Positions 53,364 to 62,414 of a stretch of 64,000 nucleotides of DNA are shown in pieces. The notes under the pieces were generated by a model. It saw only the letters and a program-made list of their open reading frames with translations. It ran no database searches and was not told where the DNA came from. Within the stretch, counting starts at the first letter, position 1. Each line of letters opens with the position of its first letter. The translations under genes and the position numbers were made by a program. Source of the stretch: Shewanella salipaludis (GTDB taxonomy: Bacteria > Pseudomonadota > Gammaproteobacteria > Enterobacterales > Shewanellaceae); the NCBI RefSeq assembly GCF_012911865.1, contig NZ_JAAXYH010000007.1:124001-188000 (forward strand), in the 5' to 3' direction.

Positions 53364-56198
53364 TTGAAGAAATGGATATTGGCGACCTCGGTTGCCCTGG
53401 CCCTGTTGGGCTGTGCCAACGAGGCCTCTACCCCGGCCCTGCCCCAGGGCGTGAGCTTCATCGAAGCCGTGGCCGTCAAGGATGGACAGGTGGGGATCCC
53501 CTATAAGAAATACCGTCTGGCCAATGGCTTGACCCTTATCCTGCATCGGGACGATTCGGATCCTTTGGTGCATGTGGATGTGACTTACCATGTGGGTTCG
53601 GCTCGGGAGGTGGCGGGCCGCAGCGGTTTCGCTCATCTGTTCGAACACATGATGTTCCAGGGCTCGGAACACGTTGCCGACGAGCAGCATTTCAAGTTGG
53701 TCACAGAGGCCGGCGGTAATTTGAACGGCACCACCAACAACGACAGAACCAATTATTTCGAGACAGTGCCGAGCAACCAGCTGGAGAAGATGCTCTGGCT
53801 CGAGTCAGATCGCATGGGCTTCCTCCTGCCGGCACTGACCGAGAAGAAATTTGAGGTGCAACGCGAGACGGTGAAGAATGAGCGCGCCCAGCGCATAGAC
53901 AACCGCCCTTACGGCCGCATGGATGAGAAGTTCAATCAGGCCCTCTACCCACTCGGGCATCCCTATTCCTGGCCTGTGATCGGCTGGCCCGCAGATTTGG
54001 ACAGGGCCACTGTCGATGATGTGAAGCAGTTCTTCCAGCGCTGGTATGGCCCCAACAACGCCACCCTCACCATAGGCGGGGACTTCGATGAAGCCCAGGC
54101 GCTGGCCTGGGTCGACAAGTATTTTGCGGCCATTCCCAGCGGCCCGGCTGTGAGCGCCGTGGCCAAGTCTTTGATGACCTTGGACAAGACTCGCTATCTG
54201 TCGATGGAAGACAAGGTTCACCTGCCGCTTATTCGCCTGGGTTTCCCCACGGTTTACGCCCGCCACGCCGATGAGCCTGCGCTGGATCTGCTGGCCAACA
54301 TCATAGGCGGCGGCAAGACATCGCTCATATACAAAGATCTGGTGAAAGACGGCTATGCGGTGCAGGCAGGGGTGAGCCACCCCTGTCAGGAACTGGCCTG
54401 TCTATTCTCTGTCTATGCCCTGGCTAACCCGGCCAAGGGCGGGCAACTCGCCGAGATAGAAGCGCGCATTCGTGACGCCATCGCCGAATTTGAACTGCGG
54501 GGCGTGACGGACGCGGATCTGGAAAAAGCCAAGGTGCAATTCGAGGCGGATACTATCTTCGGTCTGCAGAGCGTCTCAGGCAAGGTCTCGACCCTGGCAC
54601 TCAACCAAACCTTGGCCGGCAATCCCAACATGATAGCCGCAGATCTGGCGCGTTACGCCAGCGTCACCAAAGAGGATGTGATGCGGGTGTTCGAGCAATA
54701 CATCAAAGACAAGCCCAGTGTGGTGATGAGCGTGGTGCCCGAAGGCATGGGACAGCTGGTGGCGCACCAGGACAATTTCCAGGCGCAGTTGCTGCCCGCG
54801 GTTGCCGATACGGCGACGCCAATCCGGGTCGAGAGCGTCATTCCCGAGGATGTTGATCGCAACAAGGTGCCGCTCCCGGGTGCGGCGCCGCTGCTGAAGG
54901 TGCCGACCCTGTGGCAGGATAAACTGGCCAATGGCATAGCGGTACTGGGAACCCGGAGTCAGGAGACCCCGACCGTGGAATTGGTGATCTACCTGGATGG
55001 TGGCCATAGGTTGGTGCCTGTGGCCAAGGCCGGCCTGGCGGGCTTGACGGCCGCTATGCTGAATGAGTCGAGCCGGAGCCACAGCGCTGAAGAGCTGGCC
55101 CAGGCACTGGAAATGCTCGGCAGTCATCTGAGCTTCGGTGCCTCGGATTACCAGAGCTATATCAAGGTCTCCAGCCTGAGTGAACACCTGGATCAGACCC
55201 TGGCGCTCTTGAACGAACACCTGTTCACCCCGGCCTTCGATGCCGCCGACTTCGAACGTCTCAAGCAACAGCAATTGCAGAGCCTGGAGCACCTGAAATC
55301 GGATGCCAATTATCTGGCCAATCAGGCGTTTTCCCGGTTGCTTTATGGTGAGCAGAGCCCGCTCGGGGTCAGCAGCTCAGGGACTCTGGCATCGGTTGCA
55401 TCCCTGACATTGGAGGATGTCAAAGCCTTCTACGCCGAGCAATACACGGCGGGCAACAGCCAGATGGTGGTGGTGGCAGACTTACCCCAGGCCGAAGTCA
55501 TGAGCAAGTTGGCGGGTTTTGCCGCCTGGCAGGGGAAGGCGAGTCCCTTGCCGCCCCTGGCTCCCTTGCCCGAGCCGCATGCCGGGACTGTTTATCTGGT
55601 GGATAAGCCGGGTGCCGCCCAATCCGTGATCAAGCTGGGCAAGCTGGCCTTACCCTATGATGCCACGGGGGAGTACTTCAGGGCATACCTGATGAACTAC
55701 CCCCTGGGCGGGGCGTTTAACAGCCGTATTAATCTCAATCTGCGTGAGGACAAGGGCTACAGCTATGGCGCCCGCAGCGACTTCTCGGGGGGCAGCGAGC
55801 TGGGACAGTTCAGCGCCTCGTCGAGCGTGCGCAGCGATGTTACCGCGCCGGCATTGAGTGAGCTAATCAAGGAGCTCAAGCGTTACCATGATTCTGGGTT
55901 GACGGACAGTGAATTGGCCTTCATGCGCAGCTCTATCTCCCAGGGACAGGCGCTCGATTACGAGACCCCATACCAGAAAGCGGGTTTCATGCGTATGATC
56001 CAGCGCTATCGTCTGCCAGCGGATTTTACCGCGCGACAGGCGAAGATAATCGCCGGCATCAGCAAGGATGAGTTGAACCGACTCGCCAATAACCTATTGG
56101 ATATCAACCAAATGGTGATTGTGGTTGTCGGTGACAGGGCGAGTATCGAGGCGGAATTATCGGCACTCGGCTACCAGGTGAAGTTATTGGCATTGTAA
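53364..56198 (+). CDS. M16 family zinc peptidase lipoprotein (two-domain, pitrilysin-like)
   Basis: A 944-residue periplasmic protease of the insulinase superfamily. The lipobox LLGC puts cysteine at residue 17. The first half has the inverted zinc motif HLFEH at residues 91-95, with the partner glutamate expected about 75 residues later (NERAQRIDNRPYGR region). The second half, from about 510, lacks HxxEH and ends with the substrate-closing DKGYSYGARSDFSGG element, the usual inactive partner. The start is TTG at 53364 with AGGAG 6 nt before it. It may degrade peptides released in the periplasm. Long family members with this layout are common in Shewanella. Confidence 0.9.
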   Translation: MKKWILATSVALALLGCANEASTPALPQGVSFIEAVAVKDGQVGIPYKKYRLANGLTLILHRDDSDPLVHVDVTYHVGSAREVAGRSGFAHLFEHMMFQGSEHVADEQHFKLVTEAGGNLNGTTNNDRTNYFETVPSNQLEKMLWLESDRMGFLLPALTEKKFEVQRETVKNERAQRIDNRPYGRMDEKFNQALYPLGHPYSWPVIGWPADLDRATVDDVKQFFQRWYGPNNATLTIGGDFDEAQALAWVDKYFAAIPSGPAVSAVAKSLMTLDKTRYLSMEDKVHLPLIRLGFPTVYARHADEPALDLLANIIGGGKTSLIYKDLVKDGYAVQAGVSHPCQELACLFSVYALANPAKGGQLAEIEARIRDAIAEFELRGVTDADLEKAKVQFEADTIFGLQSVSGKVSTLALNQTLAGNPNMIAADLARYASVTKEDVMRVFEQYIKDKPSVVMSVVPEGMGQLVAHQDNFQAQLLPAVADTATPIRVESVIPEDVDRNKVPLPGAAPLLKVPTLWQDKLANGIAVLGTRSQETPTVELVIYLDGGHRLVPVAKAGLAGLTAAMLNESSRSHSAEELAQALEMLGSHLSFGASDYQSYIKVSSLSEHLDQTLALLNEHLFTPAFDAADFERLKQQQLQSLEHLKSDANYLANQAFSRLLYGEQSPLGVSSSGTLASVASLTLEDVKAFYAEQYTAGNSQMVVVADLPQAEVMSKLAGFAAWQGKASPLPPLAPLPEPHAGTVYLVDKPGAAQSVIKLGKLALPYDATGEYFRAYLMNYPLGGAFNSRINLNLREDKGYSYGARSDFSGGSELGQFSASSSVRSDVTAPALSELIKELKRYHDSGLTDSELAFMRSSISQGQALDYETPYQKAGFMRMIQRYRLPADFTARQAKIIAGISKDELNRLANNLLDINQMVIVVVGDRASIEAELSALGYQVKLLAL

Positions 56199-56226
56199 AA
56201 ATGCTTTTTGCCCTCATATAGATAGT

Positions 56227-56271
56227 CGACAAATAACTGTGACGAAATGTGCAATCACAGTTATTTTGTCG
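56227..56271. repeat. Long inverted repeat between the M16 gene and gshA
   Basis: CGACAAATAACTGTGA (56227-56242) and TCACAGTTATTTTGTCG (56255-56271) are complementary except for one extra base, around a 12-nt spacer. Its inner part is TGTGA-N12-TCACA, which recalls but does not match the CRP spacing of 6. No T-run follows. Confidence 0.75.
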
Positions 56272-56409
56272 GGCAATAGCCTAAATGGGCTTGCTCCCGC
56301 GAGGAGTTTGAGCTTATTTTGGAGCTGATAATTCGGATCCGGCTAATACCAAGGACAAGGGTCAGATGGCCTTGTCGCGTGAGCGAACCATAAACCAGAG
56401 AAACGTACA

Positions 56410-57978
56410 TTGAAGTCATTCAGCCAACTAGTAGAGCATCTCTCGGACGCCCAAGGGCGCACCGCCCTCCTGGGTATTTCACGTGGCATAGAGCGTGAGG
56501 CCTTAAGGATAGATCCCCATGGCATGCTGGCCCAGGATCCGCATCCACGTGCCTTGGGTTCGGCATTGACCCATTCGCGGATTACCACAGATTACAGCGA
56601 GGCCTTGCTGGAGTTCATCACCCCGGTGCACGCAGATATAGATGAATTGCTCGAGGGCCTGACCGAAACCCACGCCTTCAGTGTCCGTAACCTGAATGGA
56701 CAATGGTTGTGGCCCGTGAGCATGCCTTGTTACGTCGGCGATGAGAAAGACATCCCCATAGCCCAGTACGGCAGCTCGAACATCGGCAGAATGAAGACCT
56801 TATATCGCAAGGGCTTGACCCTCAGGTATGGCGCCCTGATGCAGATCATTTCCGGGGTGCATTTCAACTTCTCGGTTTCCCATGAGTTGTGGCAGCGGCT
56901 CTATGAGCTGAGCGACAAGAAGCGCCCGTTGGCGCAGTTCATCTCCGAGTCTTACTTCGGCCTGATCCGCAATTACCGACGTCTGGTGTGGGTCTTGCCT
57001 TACCTGTTTGGTGCCTCGCCGGCCCTATGCGGCTCCTTCATCAAGGAACAAAACAGCAGCTTTAATTTCAGCAGCATGGGCAAGGGCACCTTGTACTTGC
57101 CCTATGCCACCTCCCTGCGGATGAGCGACCTGGGCTACACCAACAAGGAACAGGAAAACCTGAACATAAGCTACAACTCCTTGGACGCATATCTGGCCGG
57201 GGTGAGTCAGGCAACCCATATGCCGTCTGTCAGCTTCGCCCAGATAGGGGTCAAGGTCGACGGCGAGTATCGGCAGCTCAATGCCAATGTGTTGCAGATA
57301 GAAAATGAATTTTATTCGCCTATCCGGGCCAAACGCGTCACCCGCGCCGGTGAGAAACCCTCCGAAGCCTTGGCGCGGGCCGGAGTCGAGTACATAGAAG
57401 TCAGGGCATTGGACGTCAACCCCTTCAGCCCTGTCGGCATAGAGGCGTCACAGGTGCGTTTCCTGGATCTCTTCCTGCTCTATTGCCTGCTCAGTGATTC
57501 GCCGCCCTCGAATGCCGAGGAGGAAAATGAGATGACGGCCAACCTCAAGGCGGTGGTGAGCGAAGGTCGCAAGCCTGGGCTGGAACTGCAAAGAGGCGGC
57601 CTGGCCATCGGCAGGGAGGCCTGGCTCAATGAATTGTTCGGCGAGCTCAAACCTTTGGCACTCTTGCTCGATGGCGACGACAATGATTACCAGGTCGCGC
57701 TGGAGACCTGGTTTGCGGCGATAGCAGATCCGGATCTCACTCTGTCCGGGCGTGTGCTGCAGGAGATAAAGGCGCGGAACTGTGATCATGGCAAGTGGGT
57801 GATGGACCTGGCCCATGAGTATCATCGGCTATTGAGCGATTACCCCCTGTCGGACGAGGTCATTGCCGGCTATCGCGCAGAAGCCCTGGCTTCCCTGGCG
57901 TCCCAGAGTGCGCTCGAGGCCGAGCACAGCGAAAGCTTCGATGATTTTCTGGCCGACTATTTCGGTAGCCATAGATGA
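56410..57978 (+). CDS. gshA: Glutamate-cysteine ligase
   Basis: Makes gamma-glutamylcysteine, the first and rate-limiting step of glutathione synthesis. The 522-residue protein matches the proteobacterial type: LLGISRGIEREALRI near residue 20 with the ATP-binding glutamates, TDYSEALLEFITP near 59, ISGVHFNFS near 150, and INPFSPVG-like NPFSPVGIEA near 337. The start is TTG at 56410, with only a weak AGAG upstream, so expression may be low. Its TGA overlaps the ATG of the lipoprotein gene that follows. Confidence 0.95.
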   Translation: MKSFSQLVEHLSDAQGRTALLGISRGIEREALRIDPHGMLAQDPHPRALGSALTHSRITTDYSEALLEFITPVHADIDELLEGLTETHAFSVRNLNGQWLWPVSMPCYVGDEKDIPIAQYGSSNIGRMKTLYRKGLTLRYGALMQIISGVHFNFSVSHELWQRLYELSDKKRPLAQFISESYFGLIRNYRRLVWVLPYLFGASPALCGSFIKEQNSSFNFSSMGKGTLYLPYATSLRMSDLGYTNKEQENLNISYNSLDAYLAGVSQATHMPSVSFAQIGVKVDGEYRQLNANVLQIENEFYSPIRAKRVTRAGEKPSEALARAGVEYIEVRALDVNPFSPVGIEASQVRFLDLFLLYCLLSDSPPSNAEEENEMTANLKAVVSEGRKPGLELQRGGLAIGREAWLNELFGELKPLALLLDGDDNDYQVALETWFAAIADPDLTLSGRVLQEIKARNCDHGKWVMDLAHEYHRLLSDYPLSDEVIAGYRAEALASLASQSALEAEHSESFDDFLADYFGSHR

Positions 57979-58406
57979 GCTGGCGTTGCGCCGGCGGTAT
58001 CTTGTTGGCCGCCGGCCTGACGGGTTGTGCCTCGGCGCCGGACCCGGACCAGGCCTGTGGCACTGTTTCGGCCTACCTGCAACCCGACAGCCGGACCGAC
58101 TGGTACCGGGTGGTGGTGACCCATCTCGATGGCAAGGCGGTGATCTCCAGACCCAATTACGCCCTGTCGCCGGGAGTACATGAGTTTACCCTGGCGGAGC
58201 TGATCGATGATCCCGCCTTGAAGGTCGCCCTGGCGGCGCGGGTGCCTAAAAACTTGTCTGTGACCGTGGCTGCCGATGAGCGCTATCATCTAGGCGCCAA
58301 ATTCAACCAAGACAGGCCTTACCAAGGCAATGACCCAGGTTATTGGCAACCCGGCATCTGGCAGCAAGAAGCCCACGAATGCCGCCTATCCGGGTCGCAG
58401 CGCTAG
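57975..58406 (+). CDS. Putative lipoprotein coupled to gshA
   Basis: A 143-residue protein with a signal peptide and lipobox LTGC (cysteine 18), so it is probably anchored in the inner or outer membrane. The mature part resembles a beta-rich domain (DWYRVVVTHLDGKAVISRP, YALSPGVHEFTLAEL, ERYHLGAKFNQDRP) with no catalytic motif. Three cysteines are present beyond the lipidated one or near it. The ATG overlaps the gshA stop (ATGA), so it is likely translated with gshA. I do not recognise the family. Confidence 0.75.
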   Translation: MSWRCAGGILLAAGLTGCASAPDPDQACGTVSAYLQPDSRTDWYRVVVTHLDGKAVISRPNYALSPGVHEFTLAELIDDPALKVALAARVPKNLSVTVAADERYHLGAKFNQDRPYQGNDPGYWQPGIWQQEAHECRLSGSQR

Positions 58407-58553
58407 GTGCGGCTGATTGTCTATGCGGCTTTCAATGCGGATTTTCAGCCTATGCCGGCCTTAATTCAGACACCCGACTGAGATGCGGCAATTGCATCTG
58501 CGGCTATTCGATGTGACACTGGCATGCCGATATAAATGGAGTTTTGCTGCACT

Positions 58554-59171
58554 ATGAAATGCCTCCCGGGCTTTGCGCTCTTGTTGTTAGCCTCTCAGTT
58601 GGCCGCTTGTGCCACTTCCCCGCCCAAAGAACCTGATAATTTATGCGCTATTTTTCAGGAGCATAGATCTTGGTATGACGCCGCCAAGGACAGTCGTGAG
58701 AAATGGGGCGTGCCTGTGCACGTGCCGCTCGCCATGATGTATCAGGAAAGCTCCTTCAAACACGATGCCGCTCCGCCCATGGAGTATTTTCTCGGTTTCA
58801 TTCCCATAGGGCGTGCCAGCGATGCCTATGGTTATGCCCAGGCGAAGACCATGACCTGGGATGATTATGTGCGCGAGACGGGGAACTCCTGGTCGAGCCG
58901 CAGCGATTTCGATGATGCCATGGATTTCATGGGCTGGTTTATCTATAAGACACACAAGCTCAACAAGGTTTCCAAGTGGGATGCCGGCAAGCAATACTTG
59001 AATTATCACGAGGGCTGGGGCGGTTATAAACGTGGCAGCTATAGATCCAAGGCGTGGTTGGTGAAGGTTGCCGCCAAGGTCGACGCCAGATCCAAGCGCT
59101 ATGCGGCTCAGTACAAGCGCTGCCAGGAAGATCTCGACTCGTCCTGGCTGTGGCGTCTATTCTTCGGTTAA
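58554..59171 (+). CDS. Transglycosylase-SLT-like lipoprotein
   Basis: A 205-residue lipoprotein with signal peptide and lipobox (cysteine 19). The mature part has the lysozyme-like fold: the catalytic-glutamate motif MMYQESSFKHDA with E65, then AYGYAQAKTMTWDDYVRETG near 98 and YLNYHEGWGGYKRGSY near 150. The family cleaves peptidoglycan between MurNAc and GlcNAc. The ATG at 58554 is preferred over 58536 for its N-terminal signal. It follows the hypothetical lipoprotein by about 150 nt and converges with the GGDEF gene 6 nt away. Confidence 0.85.
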   Translation: MKCLPGFALLLLASQLAACATSPPKEPDNLCAIFQEHRSWYDAAKDSREKWGVPVHVPLAMMYQESSFKHDAAPPMEYFLGFIPIGRASDAYGYAQAKTMTWDDYVRETGNSWSSRSDFDDAMDFMGWFIYKTHKLNKVSKWDAGKQYLNYHEGWGGYKRGSYRSKAWLVKVAAKVDARSKRYAAQYKRCQEDLDSSWLWRLFFG

Positions 59172-59177
59172 GCGTCG

Positions 59178-60413
59178 CTAGCCCAAGTGTTTGGCCTTGG
59201 GGGCCTTATGCTCGCGCTTCTGGCGGTACATGGCGGCGTCGGCATCCTTGAGTGCCTGTTGCCAGTCGGGACCGAGCCTGGCCATGCCGACACTGAATTC
59301 CAACGGATAATCGACATCCTGCTTGAGCCTGTCCCGCAGCGCGGCAATATCTTGCTCGAGTTGTTGCTCCGAGCCTTCGCAGAGCGCCACAAACTCATCG
59401 CCACCGAATCGGGCCAGCAATGCCTGCTCCGGCCATTGGCTCTTCATCGCCCGTGTCAGGCTCCTGATGGCCTCGTCGCCCTGCTGGTGTCCCCTGAAAT
59501 CATTGATACCCTTGAGGTTATCCATGTCCAACAGCAACAACCAGCTATCCTGCCGGCTCTTGAGCGGCCATTGTTCGAGCAAGTCTTCGAACCTTTGCCT
59601 GTTGTACAGGCCGGTAAGGGGATCGAAACTGGCCAATTTGCGGATCTGTTGTGACTTCTGATACAGGGAAATGGCGTTGCTGGCCTCGTGGGTGAGGATC
59701 CCCACCAGATTGCGATCATAGTCGCTGAAGGCGCCGGCCAGGCCGCTGTCTAAATTGAGCATGGCGTAGAGTTTGCCATCTATGTGTATCGGACTGGAGA
59801 GGGTCGATCTTATGGGAATTTGCGCCGCCGTCAGCAGGAGCCGCTGGTTCTCTGCCGACAGACTGCTGCCCGAGTTGACGTTTTCCATGTCGTTTATGAC
59901 CACGACCCTGTCACAGCGACCCTGGGTCAGGCGATATTCGAAGGTTTGTTCCAGGGTGAAGCTGACTTGTCTCAGCTTCTGCAGATCCATGCCGACACAG
60001 GATTCGAAATTCAGCTTCTGGGTCTCGGGATCCACACTTATGATGCTGCCCATCTCGGCGCCATCGACTATGCTGACCGCCTTGTTCAGCAGGGCATTGA
60101 GAAAGGCGTGCTCGTCCTGGTATTGGCTGGAGAGATGGACCAGCTCGAAGGTCGAGTCATTGATATGGACCACTTGTTCCAGATGTTGCCATAGACGACT
60201 CAGACGCCCCTGATACAGGTAGTAGCTCAGGCTGTATCCGAACAGATAGATGGTACAAAGCAGTATGAGCGGCAGCACAGTGACGGCATCCAACCTGGGA
60301 TAAAACATGAATACCAGCACGAATAACAGCATGGGCAGCGCCAGTAACAGCAGGTGGTATCTGTAACTCAGGTTATCTATTCTATGGGGTTTAAGCTTGT
60401 CTCTTCTTGACAC
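59178..60413 (-). CDS. Diguanylate cyclase with GAF sensor
   Basis: Makes cyclic di-GMP. The 411-residue protein has two hydrophobic segments (about 20-38 and 44-66), a GAF-type sensor domain near 95-255, and a GGDEF domain near 260-400 with the intact signature GGDEF at 337-341 and substrate-site NDFRGHQQGD near 304. The usual R-x-x-D allosteric I-site just upstream is replaced (PEQA), so product inhibition may be weak. The start is GTG at 60413 with AAGGA 8 nt upstream. It converges with the transglycosylase gene. Confidence 0.88.
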   Translation of the reverse strand: MSRRDKLKPHRIDNLSYRYHLLLLALPMLLFVLVFMFYPRLDAVTVLPLILLCTIYLFGYSLSYYLYQGRLSRLWQHLEQVVHINDSTFELVHLSSQYQDEHAFLNALLNKAVSIVDGAEMGSIISVDPETQKLNFESCVGMDLQKLRQVSFTLEQTFEYRLTQGRCDRVVVINDMENVNSGSSLSAENQRLLLTAAQIPIRSTLSSPIHIDGKLYAMLNLDSGLAGAFSDYDRNLVGILTHEASNAISLYQKSQQIRKLASFDPLTGLYNRQRFEDLLEQWPLKSRQDSWLLLLDMDNLKGINDFRGHQQGDEAIRSLTRAMKSQWPEQALLARFGGDEFVALCEGSEQQLEQDIAALRDRLKQDVDYPLEFSVGMARLGPDWQQALKDADAAMYRQKREHKAPKAKHLG

Positions 60414-60560
60414 CTGTGTATTCCTTGACTGAGGTAAAGCTACTCAAAGAGGCTAGGCGATGCAGCTACCCTGCTGACCGGGCTCGGACTGCGGTGCCAT
60501 GGGGCTGGCACCGAAATATAAGCCTTTGTATATGATAGCCTATAATCCTTGGCTGCTATT

Positions 60561-60592
60561 CCTCATCCCCATCATGGATGACGGGGATGAGG
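60561..60592. repeat. Extended inverted repeat near the purK 3' end
   Basis: CCTCATCCCC (60561-60570) and GGGGATGAGG (60583-60592) are perfect complements around 12 nt; inside, TCAT and ATGA also pair, separated by an A-C mismatch. It lies 28 nt beyond the purK stop. On the minus strand no T-run follows, so it is not a classic terminator. Confidence 0.8.
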
Positions 60593-60619
60593 GCTTGGTC
60601 TCACTTCGCCGCCGTGGGC

Positions 60620-61705
60620 TCAGGCAAACTCCGCCAGTATCCACGCCAGTGGCGCCTGATATTGCGCCGGCATCCATTGCTGCAAGGCCTGAATGCTGCC
60701 GCTCAGCTGCTCTGTGGCATGGATAGACAGGTTTAAATGCCCCAGCTTACGACCCGGGCGTACCTCCTTGTTATACCAGAACAGTTCGGCATTGGGCAGG
60801 CTCAGCCAGCGATCGTCTTTCTCTATGCCGATGAGGTTGAGCATCACACACTGGAAGTTAACCTGAGGCTGGGGGATAGGCAATGAGCATAGGGCACGCA
60901 GGTGCAGTTGGAACTGATCCATGTGGGTCGCAGCCTGGGTCCAGTGACCCGAGTTATGCACCCTGGGCGCCAGCTCATTGACTAACAAGCTGTCGGCGAC
61001 CCGGAAACATTCCATCGCCATCACCCCGATATATTCCAGCTCGTTCATGATGGCGGTCAGCATGGTTTCGGCCTGGGCCTGCAGATGACTCAGGCGCGAC
61101 AGCGGGGCGATAGACGCCATCAATATGCCGTCCTGGTGCAGGTTCAGTGCCAGCGGGTAGAAGACGCAGCGGCCCTCACGGGTACGAACGCCCACCAGAG
61201 ACACTTCTTCTTCGAAGGCGATGGCCTGTTCGGCGATCGCCTGGTTGCGCCAATCTGCGGGGATCTCGCCGGCTTCGGCCTGCTTCAGCCAATGTTGGCC
61301 CTTGCCGTCGTAACCGCCGGTGCGGCGCTTCATCAGCACTCGCTCGCCATAGGTTTGATACAAACGGCTCACCTGAGTGTTATCGTCGACCAGTTCCCAG
61401 GGGGCGGTGGGGATCGCCAGCTCATCGAGCAGGCTCTTCTGGCTGTATCTGTCGGCCAAGCGGCTAAATACCGGCCCATTGACGAAATGTGGGTGGCTGC
61501 TGAGTTGCAGGCTGAGGGCAGATTCGGGCCATTGCTCGCGCTCGGCCGTGATGATGTCATTGGCCCCCAGCGGCAGTATGGCATCGCTCGGGGTCATGAT
61601 ATCCACGGGACGCACGTCGATCGCCAGAGGTTGGCCCGCATGGGTCAGCATGGCGCCGAGTTGGCCGTCACCCAATACCCAGACTCTTTGATTCTTATGC
61701 GGCAT
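60620..61705 (-). CDS. purK: N5-carboxyaminoimidazole ribonucleotide synthase
   Basis: Uses ATP and bicarbonate to carboxylate AIR to N5-CAIR in purine synthesis. The 361-residue ATP-grasp protein shows GDGQLGAMLTHAG near residue 12, KRRTGGYDGKGQ near 126 and EVSLVGVRTREG near 172. The ATG overlaps the purE stop, so purE and purK are translated from one message. Length and motifs are normal. Confidence 0.95.
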   Translation of the reverse strand: MPHKNQRVWVLGDGQLGAMLTHAGQPLAIDVRPVDIMTPSDAILPLGANDIITAEREQWPESALSLQLSSHPHFVNGPVFSRLADRYSQKSLLDELAIPTAPWELVDDNTQVSRLYQTYGERVLMKRRTGGYDGKGQHWLKQAEAGEIPADWRNQAIAEQAIAFEEEVSLVGVRTREGRCVFYPLALNLHQDGILMASIAPLSRLSHLQAQAETMLTAIMNELEYIGVMAMECFRVADSLLVNELAPRVHNSGHWTQAATHMDQFQLHLRALCSLPIPQPQVNFQCVMLNLIGIEKDDRWLSLPNAELFWYNKEVRPGRKLGHLNLSIHATEQLSGSIQALQQWMPAQYQAPLAWILAEFA

Positions 61706-62196
61706 CAGACTTCCCTCGGATCCGGGTTGTCGAGCACGGCGCGGGTCTGTTCTTCGCGGAAGGCCTCCAGGCGACTCGCCAGGGCGGCGTCGTTGTTGGC
61801 GAGGATCTGACAGGCCAGCAGGCCGGCATTGAAGGCGCCGGCAGTGCCTATGGCCAAGGTGCCGACCGCAATGCCCTTGGGCATCTGCACTATGGATAAC
61901 AGGCTATCCATGCCCGACAGGGCCTTGCTCTGCACTGGGACCCCCAGTACCGGCAGGCGGGTCTTGGAGGCTATCATGCCCGGCAGATGCGCCGCACCAC
62001 CTGCACCGCCTATGATGACTTTAAAGCCCTTATCTGCAGCCGAGTCTGCAAATGCCATCAGCTTGTCCGGGGTTCTATGGGCCGAGACCACTTCCACATG
62101 ATAAGGCACTTGCAGCTTATCCATGATCTCTGCAGCGGCTTCCATGGTGGGCCAATCACTCTTGGAACCCATAACAACGGCAACTAGGGCTTGCAT
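61705..62196 (-). CDS. purE: N5-carboxyaminoimidazole ribonucleotide mutase
   Basis: Moves the carboxyl of N5-CAIR to carbon 4, giving CAIR in purine synthesis. The 163-residue class I PurE has [12 protein letters not shown] near residues 7-18, SAHRTPDKL near 39 with the catalytic histidine, and [15 protein letters not shown] near 63. It is the first gene of purE-purK. No clear PurR operator was found in the upstream 200 bp. Confidence 0.96.
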   Translation of the reverse strand: MQALVAVVMGSKSDWPTMEAAAEIMDKLQVPYHVEVVSAHRTPDKLMAFADSAADKGFKVIIGGAGGAAHLPGMIASKTRLPVLGVPVQSKALSGMDSLLSIVQMPKGIAVGTLAIGTAGAFNAGLLACQILANNDAALASRLEAFREEQTRAVLDNPDPREV

Positions 62197-62414
62197 GATA
62201 ACTCCTTAACTTACTGATTTTATTTATGTAGGTAGCCTTGTGTCAGGCTTGGGTACAGGCACGGCTTCCGCGACCCTCGAGGGTGGGAAGCCTGTGGCGC
62301 AGAATAATAACATGAGCCGGGTATTTTTTGCCTCTTTTATAGCGGATAAAAGCGCCGGAATGCCTAGGTTTGGGCAGGCTGCTGAGCCAAGGAATGGCGC
62401 CTTTGGCGTTGGCT

